NCBI GenBank assembly: GCA_009841145.1
Contig: VXMJ01000017.1
Coordinates: 36,250 to 100,249, forward strand
Direction of reading: 5' to 3'
Origin: Caldilineaceae bacterium SB0661_bin_34
Lineage (GTDB): Bacteria > Chloroflexota > Anaerolineae > Caldilineales > Caldilineaceae
DNA length: 64,000 nt
Position numbers and translations under genes: made by a program. This document shows, piece by piece, positions 43,223 through 52,716 of the stretch; the stretch's first letter is position 1; each line of letters begins with the position of its first letter. Below the pieces are notes generated by a model that saw nothing but the letters and a program-made list of their open reading frames with translations, was not told the origin of the DNA and ran no database searches.

Positions 43223-44044
43223 CTATTTGCCTTTGTGGATTGCACGCCGTGCAATCAATTCAACCAAACCCGGCCACAATTGCTTTATTAACACCGCGGC
43301 ATTGCCGCGTAGGGAAAGAATGCGGCCCCGGCGGCGCAAGGCGATGTCCGTCAGCGCAATGTCGGCGCAGGCCGCTGCGGTCATCATATGTTCCTCCTGT
43401 GCGGGGCTGTAACCCAGGGGCTTGCTGTCGGATCCCAGGGAATTTTGCCGAATGGTGGTTGCCACCCAATCGGGAAATGTGACGGTGACGCTAACCCCGG
43501 AGCCATGAAGTTCCACCCGCAGGGACTCGTGGAAACGGGCGGCTGCAATCTTGCTGGCCGCATAGGGTGCCCGCGTAGGCACCGGAATCCGACCTGTCAG
43601 GCTGGCCACCAAGCCCAGGCGGCCACGGGTTTCCTTCAGGAAAGGCAGGGCATAACAGGAACAATAGGCACTACCCAAATAGTTCACATCCATTATGCGC
43701 CGCAACAGGCCTAGATCTTCCAGTTCGTCCACGCGCGACCACATGGACAAGCCCGCGTTGTTGATGAGAACATCGATGCGACCATAGGCGCGGTGGGCTT
43801 CCTCCATCAAGGCCCGACATTGCGGTTCCGAGGCAATGTCGGTGGGGACTGCGAGGACCGAACCGGGAAGGTCTGAACAGTCGGTCGTCAAAGCGTCCAG
43901 GCGTTCCCGGTTGCGCGCGGCCATGACCACTTGGGCACCGGCGCCGGCCAAACGCAGGCACATCTGGCGCCCGATTCCCTGCGTCGCGCCCGTCAGGACC
44001 ACAACCTTTCCGGCGTAGATTGCCTGGATTTTCCGTTTAAGCAT
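43223..44044 (-). CDS. SDR family NAD(P)-dependent oxidoreductase
   Basis: A 273-aa classical short-chain dehydrogenase. The cofactor motif is TGATQGIG (20-27), NNAG is in VLINNAGLSMW, the catalytic Tyr/Lys pair in YAASKIAAARF, and the C-terminal substrate loop is long, ending in a hydrophobic and basic stretch that may contact a membrane (VLIKQLWPGLVELIARRAI). Similar long SDRs act on lipids, retinoids or steroids. The frame remains open far upstream through the subtilase gene on the other strand, but that is a shadow; start ATG 44044. Divergent from the subtilase. Confidence 0.9.
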   Translation of the reverse strand: MLKRKIQAIYAGKVVVLTGATQGIGRQMCLRLAGAGAQVVMAARNRERLDALTTDCSDLPGSVLAVPTDIASEPQCRALMEEAHRAYGRIDVLINNAGLSMWSRVDELEDLGLLRRIMDVNYLGSAYCSCYALPFLKETRGRLGLVASLTGRIPVPTRAPYAASKIAAARFHESLRVELHGSGVSVTVTFPDWVATTIRQNSLGSDSKPLGYSPAQEEHMMTAAACADIALTDIALRRRGRILSLRGNAAVLIKQLWPGLVELIARRAIHKGK

Positions 44045-44155
44045 TACCGTTCGGGCCCCGGCACCGGGTTTGCTTGGGATCGGAAGTCCATTGTAGGCCG
44101 CGAACCGGCTTGCGCAGCCGGTTCGCCTTTCCGGTGATAGAATCGATTCAACCTG

Positions 44156-45517
44156 GTGCGTGGGCCACACGCCGCCTTTGACATCCTGCTTCTCCCGGGC
44201 CCGCGTGTGGAAACCCTCAATCCCAAAATCGACCCGGCCATCCTGACTGCGCAATCCTCCACGCGCAGCGACGATGTGCCCGTGATCGTCATGTTTGGCG
44301 ATCGGGACCAGTTGCAGGCCTTCCACCGCCAGGGAACCCGCAGCCGATCCGGGCTGTCCGCCGGCCATCTGGGCACTGTGCTGCCCTGGTCCGCCACCCG
44401 CATGCGCCGGACCGATGTCCATGCGCTGGCCGACAACGACACCGTGCGCTCCATCTGGTACGACGCCCTGTGCACCACATGCCTGGATCGCGCAGGGTTG
44501 GACTTGGGCGTGCCCCGCATCTGGGAGGATTGGGGGCTCTACGGCTCGGGCACGGTCGTTGGCATTGCCGACACCGGACTGGATCAAACACACCCGGACT
44601 TCGAGGGCCGGGTGGCGGGGGCCCGGGACTTCACACCGCGCCCGGCGGAGGGCGATCCCGACGGCCACGGCACCCATGTCAGCTCCCTCGCCGCAGGTTC
44701 GGGCGCCGCCAGCAACCACCGCTATGTCGGGGTGGCCCCCCGCGCCCACATTCTCTCCGCCAGGGTCCTCAACTTCGGCGGCGCCGGGCGCATGAGCAGA
44801 GTCATGGCCGGACTTGAGTGGCTGGTGGACAGCGGCGCACAAGTGTTGAACCTTTCCGTGGGCACCGACATCAACATGGTCGGCGAAGATCCGCTCAGCG
44901 CACTCTGCAACACGCTGAGCGATCAGGGCACGGTGATTGTGGCCGCCGCCGGCAATTCGGGTCCCAGGCCCCAGTCCATCGGCAGCCCCGGCAGCGCTGC
45001 CCGCGTGATTACGGTCGGAGCCACGGACGGCATGGGGATGGTGGCTTCGTTCAGCAGCCGGGGCCCCACACGGCAGGGGCTGCTCAAACCGGACCTGCTG
45101 GCGCCGGGCTACAACATTGTCGGCGCCAGGGCCGCCGACAGCCAGCTTGGCGACGTGGTGGACCAGAACCACACAATCATGAGTGGAACCAGCATGGCGG
45201 CGCCCCTGGTGTCGGGCCTCGTCCTCCTGATGAAGGAGCAACAGCCGGAGTTGACCCCGGCCGAGATCAAGGCCCTCCTGCAGCTGAATTGCCGGTCGTT
45301 CAATCTTCCCACCACGATCCAGGGTGCCGGCCAATTGGACGGGTGGGCCGCCGTTCACTCCCTGATGCCGGAGCCGCTGCCCGGGTCGGAACCCGAGCCG
45401 GCCCGGCCGGACGGGGAAGCGGGTTCCCCCGCGGAGGTGCCGGAGCGGAACGAACCACAGGGTTGTCTGGGCGTGCGTGTGGCCAGGCTGTTCCAGTGGC
45501 TCAGACCCGTGGCCTGA
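44156..45517 (+). CDS. S8 family serine peptidase (subtilisin-like)
   Basis: A 453-aa subtilase. The triad is intact: Asp139 in GIADTGLDQTHPDF, His171 in DGHGTHVSSLAAG and Ser346 in MSGTSMAAPL, with the oxyanion Asn267 in AAAGNSGP. Residues ~40-102 look like an I9-type inhibitory propeptide. No signal peptide or membrane segment precedes it, so it may be cytoplasmic or exported by an unusual route. The C-terminus (~405-453) is Pro/Glu-rich with a short hydrophobic end. The start is a GTG at 44156 and is uncertain. It converges with the LysM gene (17 bp between stops). Confidence 0.92.
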   Translation: MRGPHAAFDILLLPGPRVETLNPKIDPAILTAQSSTRSDDVPVIVMFGDRDQLQAFHRQGTRSRSGLSAGHLGTVLPWSATRMRRTDVHALADNDTVRSIWYDALCTTCLDRAGLDLGVPRIWEDWGLYGSGTVVGIADTGLDQTHPDFEGRVAGARDFTPRPAEGDPDGHGTHVSSLAAGSGAASNHRYVGVAPRAHILSARVLNFGGAGRMSRVMAGLEWLVDSGAQVLNLSVGTDINMVGEDPLSALCNTLSDQGTVIVAAAGNSGPRPQSIGSPGSAARVITVGATDGMGMVASFSSRGPTRQGLLKPDLLAPGYNIVGARAADSQLGDVVDQNHTIMSGTSMAAPLVSGLVLLMKEQQPELTPAEIKALLQLNCRSFNLPTTIQGAGQLDGWAAVHSLMPEPLPGSEPEPARPDGEAGSPAEVPERNEPQGCLGVRVARLFQWLRPVA

Positions 45518-45534
45518 AGTCCGTCCGGCAGCGT

Positions 45535-46620
45535 CTACTGCCAGGTGAACCGGCGCTCTTCGCTGGTCAGGCTGGCCGATTCCAACTCTCTGGGGGCCCC
45601 GGGAATGGTCGGAGCCACCACGCGCACGACCGTCACATGCCAGAAGTATTCCCGGCTGCCGCCCTCCACGGGAGCCATGTCAGTCTCCATCCAATGGCTC
45701 GTGGCCTTGGTCCAGATCGTGGGTGGATCATCCCCCTGGTTGGTCCAGATGCGCAGGACATACCATTCATTGGGCGCCAGAATGTCAACCGGCAGCCACC
45801 GGAAATTCACCGGATCCTGGCGCGCCACCAAGGCGGCATTGCCGGGATGAAGCAGTTTGGGTGCGGCATAGATGGCATTGGTCACCCGCGGAGCCAGATC
45901 GCTGGAGGCCTCCACGTCATCCGAAAACAACGGTACGGGCACCTGCAGGACATCATCCTTGTAGAGGAGGGATGAAGAGGTCAGGCTGTTGGCATCGAAG
46001 ATCTCTTCAGGCGAGGCCCCGAACCTGTAGGCAATGCTGATGACACTGTCCCCGGGTTGCACCTTGTACGTGAAGTAACCGGTCCGGGGAGTCCCGCTCT
46101 CGGGCGTGGGTGTGGGCGGGTTTTCGAACAGACCCGGAATCACCAGCTGGTCGCCGGAGTGGATTATGGTCGAGGTCATTTCGTTCGCCACCATCAACTC
46201 GTCCACCGTGATCTCGTACAGGGTTGCAATGTACTGCAGAACCTCGCCGGACTCCACCGTGTGGACAACGGGGGTTGGTACCCAGGGTGTGGGGGTTGGC
46301 GGCCTGGGTGTCGGGGTTCGCGTCGGCTCCGGCGTGTGGGTGGGCGGCGGCAAGGTGGGCGGCAGCACCACAACCTCCGGAGCGGACTCACCGGGACTGG
46401 GGCCGTTCCGGCCGACAATCTGCCAGACCAACAGGCCCAGCAGCACGGTGACAATCATCCAAATCGGGCTGATCCTTTGAACGAGCCTGCGCCGGGGCAG
46501 CCTGATGCGTACTTCGCGGCCGCACATGAAGCAGGTCTTGGCCTGCTGCGCCACGCGTGTGCCACAGTGCGGGCACCGCCGTTGTTCTAGCCAGGAAGCT
46601 TCCTGGAACCGGTCCGCCAT
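45535..46620 (-). CDS. membrane-anchored LysM protein with N-terminal zinc ribbon
   Basis: A 361-aa protein. A zinc ribbon (CPHCG at 16-20, CFMCG at 30-34) is followed by a basic patch and one membrane helix (~52-69), an extracellular Pro/Thr-rich linker (~85-117) and two LysM domains (~119-163 and ~184-229). LysM modules bind peptidoglycan or chitin. The remaining ~130 residues (DPVNFRWLPVDILAPNEWYVLRIW) look like a beta-sandwich, possibly fibronectin-like. The orientation puts the zinc ribbon inside and LysM outside. The function, perhaps linking cell wall and cytoplasm, is not known. Confidence 0.87.
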   Translation of the reverse strand: MADRFQEASWLEQRRCPHCGTRVAQQAKTCFMCGREVRIRLPRRRLVQRISPIWMIVTVLLGLLVWQIVGRNGPSPGESAPEVVVLPPTLPPPTHTPEPTRTPTPRPPTPTPWVPTPVVHTVESGEVLQYIATLYEITVDELMVANEMTSTIIHSGDQLVIPGLFENPPTPTPESGTPRTGYFTYKVQPGDSVISIAYRFGASPEEIFDANSLTSSSLLYKDDVLQVPVPLFSDDVEASSDLAPRVTNAIYAAPKLLHPGNAALVARQDPVNFRWLPVDILAPNEWYVLRIWTNQGDDPPTIWTKATSHWMETDMAPVEGGSREYFWHVTVVRVVAPTIPGAPRELESASLTSEERRFTWQ

Positions 46621-46727
46621 GCAGGCAATGGTACGCCGAACGGCTTCAAGAGTCCGGCATGTTCACCTTGACCGGGCTCGCGACCCGGGTTTCCATCGGG
46701 GAAGGCCCGTGAAAGGGCCATCGCCAC

Positions 46728-47258
46728 TTAGTTCTCAACCTGGGACAGGAGCAGGGCCATCAAGTGGCCGATCTCCTCGTCCGATAGGGTATCCGCAAAG
46801 TTGTCGGGCATCACCCCGCTGTCGAACCGCCTGACCACAAAGCTGTTGGGGCTGGTGATGCTGTTGTAGAGGTAAAGGGCCGGGCTTTCACCGTCCACCC
46901 TGCCCACGGCCGTGTTGCCGATGTCATACCAACTGGGGCCGGACAGCACCTCGTCCTCCACCAGGCTGTGGCAGCCGGCGCATCCCTGGAGTTCGGAGAT
47001 CTGCATGCCTTCCTCAATGTCACCGGCCTCGATGGCCGCCACGATTTCGGCCGGCACATCCGCCATCACCTGGTCGCGGGTCAACTCGGCCAGCTTGGGG
47101 ACCTCCTTGACGATCAGGACAATCCCGGCTTCGGTGATGGCCACCATGTTGGGCGAGATCAGCTGGGCGGTCGGATTGGGCGCGCAGGCAGCCAGAAGCG
47201 CTGCCGCAACCAAAACCCAAAAACCCAACCGAATGGAGCGCGACGGACGGTTGTTCAC
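46728..47258 (-). CDS. cytochrome c lipoprotein
   Basis: A 176-aa monoheme cytochrome c. The leader ends at a lipobox Cys25 (LLAACAPNP). CAGCH at residues 93-97 binds heme covalently and Met150 (DSGVMPDNF) is the likely distal ligand. A spacer of ~65 residues (28-90) precedes the heme domain. It would be attached to the outer face of the membrane and carry electrons to an oxidase or reductase. No oxidase genes are nearby. rlmB lies downstream on the same strand, 138 bp away. Confidence 0.9.
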   Translation of the reverse strand: MNNRPSRSIRLGFWVLVAAALLAACAPNPTAQLISPNMVAITEAGIVLIVKEVPKLAELTRDQVMADVPAEIVAAIEAGDIEEGMQISELQGCAGCHSLVEDEVLSGPSWYDIGNTAVGRVDGESPALYLYNSITSPNSFVVRRFDSGVMPDNFADTLSDEEIGHLMALLLSQVEN

Positions 47259-47396
47259 GGACTTGGAGACTGTTGATTCAGGTCCCGGAAAGGGTATGTT
47301 GCCAGCGCGGGGCAGTGTAGCACAGCGGGCGCGATCCGGTTCCCAACCATCTCGCGCGCGGGGCTGCCAACCCGCACCAACACCGATGAGTTGGCT

Positions 47397-48155
47397 TCAG
47401 CGTGCACCGGATCGCGACTGCCTGGCCAGGTACAGCGCGATGGCCACGGCACTGGCCGCATTGAAACTCGCGACCTGGCCGTGCATGGCAAGCCGCAGCA
47501 GGAAATCACAGCTGTCCCGCACCACGCGGGACAGGCCTGCACCTTCCCCGCCCACCACCAGGGCCAGAGGCCGGTCCAGGTCGAATTTCCCGATGGGAAC
47601 CGCATCATCGGTACTCCCTTCCAGCCCCCCCAACCAGACGCCTTCGTCCCTGAGCCGGTCCATGGCCTGCCTCACGTTTGACACCTGCACCACCGGCAGA
47701 TGCTCCATTGCGCCGGCACTGGCATGGCTCACGGCCGGCGACAGGGGCGCGGCCCGGCGCCGGGCACAGATGGCACCATGGGCACCGCAGGCGTCGCAGA
47801 TGCGTAGCATGGCCCCCACGTTGCGGGGATCCTGGACATGATCCAGGATTAGCAGCAAGGGTGGCTCTCCCTTGTCCGCAGCCCCTGTCAGAACTTCCTC
47901 CAGGGTCGACGATCGCCAAGGGCCAACCTCCAGGGCCATCCCCTGGTGTCGCACTCCTGCCTCCTGCAACCCGCGAAACACACCGCCGGGGGTGGTTCTG
48001 ACCTCCACCCCCTGCGCCCGGGCCAGGTCCGTCAACCGGTGCGGCGGCCGGCCGCGGCCCTTGGGCTGCAGCAGCCAGAGAACGCGACAGTCGCGCCGTC
48101 CCGCGCGCAGTGCCTCCCGTACCGCATGGAACCCGTACAGCAGTTCCGGCTTCAT
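47397..48155 (-). CDS. rlmB: 23S rRNA (guanosine-2'-O)-methyltransferase RlmB family
   Basis: A 252-aa SPOUT methyltransferase of TrmH/RlmB type. It has an N-terminal RNA-binding part ([13 protein letters not shown]) and knot motifs [14 protein letters not shown] (motif 1), [11 protein letters not shown] (motif 2) and [18 protein letters not shown] (motif 3). It methylates a guanosine of 23S rRNA (position 2251 in E. coli numbering). It overlaps the cysS stop by 4 nt (ATGA), the arrangement common in many bacteria, so the two are translated as a unit. Confidence 0.92.
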   Translation of the reverse strand: MKPELLYGFHAVREALRAGRRDCRVLWLLQPKGRGRPPHRLTDLARAQGVEVRTTPGGVFRGLQEAGVRHQGMALEVGPWRSSTLEEVLTGAADKGEPPLLLILDHVQDPRNVGAMLRICDACGAHGAICARRRAAPLSPAVSHASAGAMEHLPVVQVSNVRQAMDRLRDEGVWLGGLEGSTDDAVPIGKFDLDRPLALVVGGEGAGLSRVVRDSCDFLLRLAMHGQVASFNAASAVAIALYLARQSRSGAR

Positions 48156-49564
48156 GCCCGGTTGCGCTGCCAGGTGGTGCCCCGCGGTCCGTCTTCCAAC
48201 TGAATGCCCAACTCGCCCAGACGATCCCGCAGGCGGTCGGCCAGCTCGAACTTCCGCGCAACCCGCAGCTCCGAGCGGGTCTCGATCAGGAGTTCGATCA
48301 GGGGCTCCGCCAGACCGGAGGCCTCCTCCTCCGGCTCCGCCGGCCCTTCCAGGGTGAAGCCAAGCACATCCATTAATTCCCGTACGGTGTCCTGGGCGGC
48401 GTCCATGAACAGTCCGCCCACGTCGGCCGCCTGGGCCGTGTTGATGGCCCGCACCAAATCGAAGATCGAGGCGATGGCCGCGCTGGTGTTGAAATCGTCG
48501 TCCATGTGGGCGCGGAAGTCGGCCCGCGCCCGTTCGGTCGCCTGCCGCAGGGCATCCGCCTCCGGTCCCACAGTGGTCCGGCCCTGAGCGAAGCGCAACC
48601 CCTGGCGCATGCGGCGCAAACCCCGCTCTGCCGCGGCCACGATGTCGTCTGCGAACTGCACGGGTTTGCGGTAGTGGCCCTGGAACACCACCATGCGCAA
48701 GGCGTCCGGGGAGTGATCCTCCAAGAACTCAGCGATGGTGATCAGATTGCCCAGCGACTTGCTCATTTTGGTTCCCGACAGCTGCATCATGCCGTTGTGA
48801 AGCCAGTAGTTGGCAAACGGCTGGCCGGTCAGGGACTCGCTCTGGGCAATCTCGTTTTCGTGATGGGGGAACACCAAGTCGTTGCCCCCGCCGTGAATAT
48901 CGATTGTGTCACCCAGGTGGTGGCGGCACATGGACGTGCACTCGATGTGCCAGCCGGGTCGGCCGTGGCCCCACGGACTCTCCCAGTACGGTTCACCGGG
49001 CTGCGCCGCTTTCCAGAGGGCGAAGTCGGCCGGATCCTCCTTGTCCAGATCTTCCTCAACCCGAGTGCCGGCCCGCGCGTCTTCCAGGCGCCGTTGGCTC
49101 AGCTTGCCGTAGTCCTCGTCCCGCAGGACCCGAAAATACACGCTGCCATTCAGTTCGTACGCGTAACCGGCCTCACCCAACTCGTGGATATCCGAGATGA
49201 TATTGGGCATTTCCGTGGTGACCCGGGTGTATTCCGTTGCCTCCTTGACATTCAGATCCCTGAGGTGCTCCAGATAGCGGTTGGTGTAGTGTTCGGCCAG
49301 TTCGAACGGGTCCTGTTCGGTCTCGCGGGCGCGGTCGATGATTTTGTCGTCGACATCGGTGAAATTGGTCACGTAGGTGACCTCGTATCCCAAGTACTCG
49401 AGGTAGCGCCGAATCATGTCGAAGACGATCGCGCTCATCGCATGGCCGATGTGGGCGTCGGCATAAACCGTGGGACCGCAGACATACATGCGCACACACC
49501 CCTCCGCCAGCGGCTGGAACGACTGGATTTCGCGGCCGAGGGAATTGAATACGCGCAATGCCAT
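48152..49564 (-). CDS. cysS: cysteinyl-tRNA synthetase
   Basis: A 470-aa class Ia aminoacyl-tRNA synthetase of normal length. Zinc-binding Cys29 lies in [13 protein letters not shown] is at residues 38-41, the Cys209 region reads [18 protein letters not shown] follows and KMSKS is at 266-270. The C-terminal helical anticodon domain (residues ~350-470) is complete. It charges tRNA-Cys in the cytoplasm. The start is ATG 49564 ([10 protein letters not shown]). Confidence 0.97.
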   Translation of the reverse strand: MALRVFNSLGREIQSFQPLAEGCVRMYVCGPTVYADAHIGHAMSAIVFDMIRRYLEYLGYEVTYVTNFTDVDDKIIDRARETEQDPFELAEHYTNRYLEHLRDLNVKEATEYTRVTTEMPNIISDIHELGEAGYAYELNGSVYFRVLRDEDYGKLSQRRLEDARAGTRVEEDLDKEDPADFALWKAAQPGEPYWESPWGHGRPGWHIECTSMCRHHLGDTIDIHGGGNDLVFPHHENEIAQSESLTGQPFANYWLHNGMMQLSGTKMSKSLGNLITIAEFLEDHSPDALRMVVFQGHYRKPVQFADDIVAAAERGLRRMRQGLRFAQGRTTVGPEADALRQATERARADFRAHMDDDFNTSAAIASIFDLVRAINTAQAADVGGLFMDAAQDTVRELMDVLGFTLEGPAEPEEEASGLAEPLIELLIETRSELRVARKFELADRLRDRLGELGIQLEDGPRGTTWQRNRA

Positions 49565-49765
49565 GGTCAGTCCTTCGCACTCCGATTGAGAATGGTCGCC
49601 CGCCTCCCTGTCGCGGCGGAGCCATCAAAATGGTAGCAAACGGAATGCCGGCGGGGCGGCGGGCCGATGTCGTCCCAGTGTGGGAAGCGGTGACAATTCC
49701 CCTTGCGGCCGGACACGCGCTTGCTATGCTGACGTTCCGCTACCACCACAATTCAGACAGGTCCC

Positions 49766-50719
49766 ATGGAGCAGGTACAGACATTTACGGAACGCGTCCT
49801 GGCCAACGTGCGCAAGGTCATCGTTGGCAAGGACGAACAAATCCGCCTCACAATCCTGGCACTGCTGTGTGAAGGCCACGTGCTGATTGAGGATGTGCCC
49901 GGCGTGGGCAAGACCATGCTGGCTCGCTCCATCGCCCGCAGCATCGGCTGTTCCTTCAGCCGCGTCCAGTTCACGCCCGACATGCTGCCCAGCGACGTGA
50001 CCGGCGTCAGCATCTTCAACCAGAAGAACCTGGAGTTCGAGTTCCGGCCGGGCCCCGTCATGGCCCAGATTGTGCTCACCGACGAGATCAACAGGGCCAC
50101 GCCCAAGACCCAGTCCGCCTTGCTTGAGGCTATGGAGGAAGGGCAGATCACCGTGGACACTCGCACCTACGACCTGCCGCGGCCCTTCACCGTCCTGGCC
50201 ACGCAAAATCCGATTGAGTACGAAGGGACGTTTCCCCTGCCGGAGGCCCAGGTGGACAGATTCATGCTGCGCATTCAGCTGGGATACCCGGTCAAGCGGC
50301 AGGAGATGGAAATCATGGTCCTGCAGCAGGAAGCCCACCCCATCGATGCCCTGGAGCAGGTGGCAACCCTGGAGGAGCTGCTGACTGCCCAGAGAGCCCT
50401 CACCGATGTCTACGTCAACGACTTGGTACGCGCCTACGTGGTGGACATTGTGCGGGCCACCCGCGAGCATCCCGACATCTACTTGGGAGCCAGCCCCCGC
50501 GGCAGCCTGGCCCTGTTCAAGACCGCGCGCGCCTGGGCCGCGCTGGAGGGCCGGGACTTCGTAACCCCGGACGACATCAAGGCGCTGGCCGGCCCCGTGC
50601 TGGCCCATCGCCTGATCGCCAGCCCCTCGGCCCGCATCCGAGGCGTGGACGCCACCTCCATTGTCAGCGAAATCCTGGGCACCACCGCCGTGCCCGGCGC
50701 CGATGCCGCCGTGGCCTGA
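49766..50719 (+). CDS. MoxR family AAA+ ATPase
   Basis: A 317-aa MoxR-type AAA+ ATPase. Walker A PGVGKT is at 45-50, Walker B VLTDEINR at 103-110, and the sensor and lid region reads [13 protein letters not shown] ([13 protein letters not shown]). It uses ATP to remodel or insert metals into partner proteins. It is followed by a DUF58 gene, the common partner, 24 bp downstream. The substrate complex is not visible here. Confidence 0.94.
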   Translation: MEQVQTFTERVLANVRKVIVGKDEQIRLTILALLCEGHVLIEDVPGVGKTMLARSIARSIGCSFSRVQFTPDMLPSDVTGVSIFNQKNLEFEFRPGPVMAQIVLTDEINRATPKTQSALLEAMEEGQITVDTRTYDLPRPFTVLATQNPIEYEGTFPLPEAQVDRFMLRIQLGYPVKRQEMEIMVLQQEAHPIDALEQVATLEELLTAQRALTDVYVNDLVRAYVVDIVRATREHPDIYLGASPRGSLALFKTARAWAALEGRDFVTPDDIKALAGPVLAHRLIASPSARIRGVDATSIVSEILGTTAVPGADAAVA

Positions 50720-50743
50720 CCGGGCCTCCACAGGTACAGTTGT

Positions 50744-52093
50744 TTGAACAGGCGTCTTGCACTCCTGATCGGGAGCATCGGTCTTTTCTGGGTGCTGGCG
50801 TTCAATTCCGGCGACCCGTTCTTTTCCAATCTGGCGTATCTGGGCACGGGCGGCCTGATCCTGAGCTGGCTGTGGTCGCGTACCGTGCTGGCCGGCATCG
50901 AGTTTCGGCGCTTTCCGTCCTCGGGCACGAGCCAGGTCGGGCAGCGCATCGATGAGGTGTTCGAACTCCGCAATCACGGCCGCATGCCCAAAATGTGGCT
51001 GGAACTGACGGACTACTCGACCCTGCCGCATCACGAATCCAGCCGGGTGGTGGCCAACCTGCGGCGCGGCGGCCGGCGGCGTTGGCAGATTCGCACCCAG
51101 TGCCGGGTGCGGGGCCGCTTCATGCTGGGCCCCATGCGCGTGCGGAGCAGCGATCCCCTGGGGCTGTTCATGCGGGAACTGCACCTGCCTGCCCGAACCG
51201 GCATCACGGTCTTTCCAGTCGCCGTGGATTTGCCCCACTTCACACCGGTGGTCTCGGACCTTTCGGGCGATGAACGCATCAGACTGCGCACGCCGGTGGT
51301 TACCACCAACGCCTCAAGCGTACGGGACTACACGCCGGGCGATGGCCAGAATCGAATCCACTGGCTTTCCTCGGCCCGGCGCAACCGGCTGATTGTCAAG
51401 GAGTTCGAACTCGACCCCTCCGCCCATGTGCAGCTATTTCTGGATCTGGCTGCCGGTCCCGAGGTGTCACTGCCCATCCCTCCGCCCGCGACGGGACCGG
51501 CAGCGTTTGGCGGCTGGGTCCGGCAGGCCCGGACCGACGCGACCTTGTTGCCCCCCAGCACCACCGAGTACTCGATCGCCGCCAGCGCCAGCGTGGTCCG
51601 CCACTTCCTGCGGGGCGGGCGCGCCGTCGGTCTAACGGCCTACGGGCAGGTGCGCATTACCATTCCGCCCGATCGAGGAGGGCGCCAGGAACGCAAGCTG
51701 CTGGAATCGCTGGCCGTACTGGAAGCGGAAGGCGGTGTGTCGATGGCCGAGTTCATACTCAACGACGGACTGCACCTGTCGCGTCACGAGACCCTGATGG
51801 TGGTAACCGCCGACCCCGACCCGCTGTGGGTCCAGGCCCTGCGGGAACTCCGCATGCGCGGGGTGGGCAGCTTGGCCTTGGTTGTCGACTGCCAGACCTT
51901 CGACCCGGCCCGTTCGATGCAGGCCGCGTTTGCCGAACTGGCCAGTGCCCGCCTGCCCCACTACCGGATTGCCAAGGACCAGCCGCTGGCCGAGGCCCTG
52001 GCTGGCAACCCGCAACGCACCTGGCTGAACGGCTCACAGGGAAACCACGCCCGCGTGGAGCCTTCGCACGGCCAAACATTAGATTTGCCTTAA
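50744..52093 (+). CDS. DUF58 domain-containing protein (MoxR partner)
   Basis: A 449-aa protein. Two N-terminal membrane helices (~5-20 and ~28-45) precede a beta-rich region and the DUF58 core with VRDYTPGDGQNRIHWLSSARRNRLIVKEFE, which carries a von Willebrand-like fold. It works with MoxR in assembly of membrane or secreted complexes. It starts with TTG at 50744, preceded by CAGGTA. In many genomes the next gene is a transglutaminase-like protein (TgpA); here it is absent and a 620-bp gene-less stretch follows. Confidence 0.9.
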   Translation: MNRRLALLIGSIGLFWVLAFNSGDPFFSNLAYLGTGGLILSWLWSRTVLAGIEFRRFPSSGTSQVGQRIDEVFELRNHGRMPKMWLELTDYSTLPHHESSRVVANLRRGGRRRWQIRTQCRVRGRFMLGPMRVRSSDPLGLFMRELHLPARTGITVFPVAVDLPHFTPVVSDLSGDERIRLRTPVVTTNASSVRDYTPGDGQNRIHWLSSARRNRLIVKEFELDPSAHVQLFLDLAAGPEVSLPIPPPATGPAAFGGWVRQARTDATLLPPSTTEYSIAASASVVRHFLRGGRAVGLTAYGQVRITIPPDRGGRQERKLLESLAVLEAEGGVSMAEFILNDGLHLSRHETLMVVTADPDPLWVQALRELRMRGVGSLALVVDCQTFDPARSMQAAFAELASARLPHYRIAKDQPLAEALAGNPQRTWLNGSQGNHARVEPSHGQTLDLP

Positions 52094-52716
52094 GAACCGC
52101 GTGCCGGATTCCCGCCAGGGCAATCGCATTCTGATTGAGGACGTGGCACTTGGGCACAGGGTGGGACTTCGAAAAGCCGGAACTCGTCTTTGGAGTTGGG
52201 AGCACGCGCCCACGGAGGCATCGCGGCCAAGCGCGTTCGGGCCCGTGGGCGTAAAGTCGGGCCTGTTTGCCGAAAGGGTTGTCCCCATGGTGCGCGGTGG
52301 CCCGGTCCGGGCCTGCTGCGTTGTCGTGGCCCTGGGCCTCTGCGTGGCGTCTCTCGCCCACCGTCGGCCAAGTCCTCGTGGTGAGCCTGCATCCAGTCCC
52401 CTTGGGTCCTGGTGCCGCACTCGCCGCGCCCGGCTTCGGGAGTTCCATCCTGTTATTCCATGGGGCACCAATCTCCCAGTTGCCTGTATTTATGCCGTTG
52501 TGCAATGCAACTTGTGCGAGAGGGTATCAGCTGATTGATTTGTTTCGTTACCGAATTTGGTGTCCAATTGTTGCACCCATAATTGTTTAGCATATTTATT
52601 CGCTTGACTTCGACTTAAAACAGAATGCGATTGCTCTGAATTCCCACCTCTCAGCACCCCTACGGGCAGTAGAATAGGGTTGAAGACCCTTGCAAACCAT
52701 ACTACGAGGAAAATCC
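52094..52716. other. gene-less stretch, GC-rich then AT-rich, upstream of the M16 peptidase
   Basis: About 620 bp. The left 430 bp is GC-rich, with open frames on both strands but no family motif. From ~52535 to 52620 the base composition turns AT-rich, and TTGACT at 52604 and TAGAAT at 52670 are weak promoter-like hexamers not properly spaced with each other. It probably holds the M16 promoter. Confidence 0.45.

Noticed and set aside
43223..45358. A 711-aa minus-strand frame including the SDR
   Set aside because: The upstream ~438 codons are antisense to the subtilase gene and low in family features. The SDR begins at ATG 44044.
49724..51238. 504-aa minus-strand open frame
   Set aside because: It is antisense to moxR and DUF58 and has no motif or ribosome-binding site.
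52101..52538. 145-aa plus-strand frame after DUF58
   Set aside because: It has no recognisable motif or start site, and its composition changes halfway; I prefer non-coding or decayed DNA.
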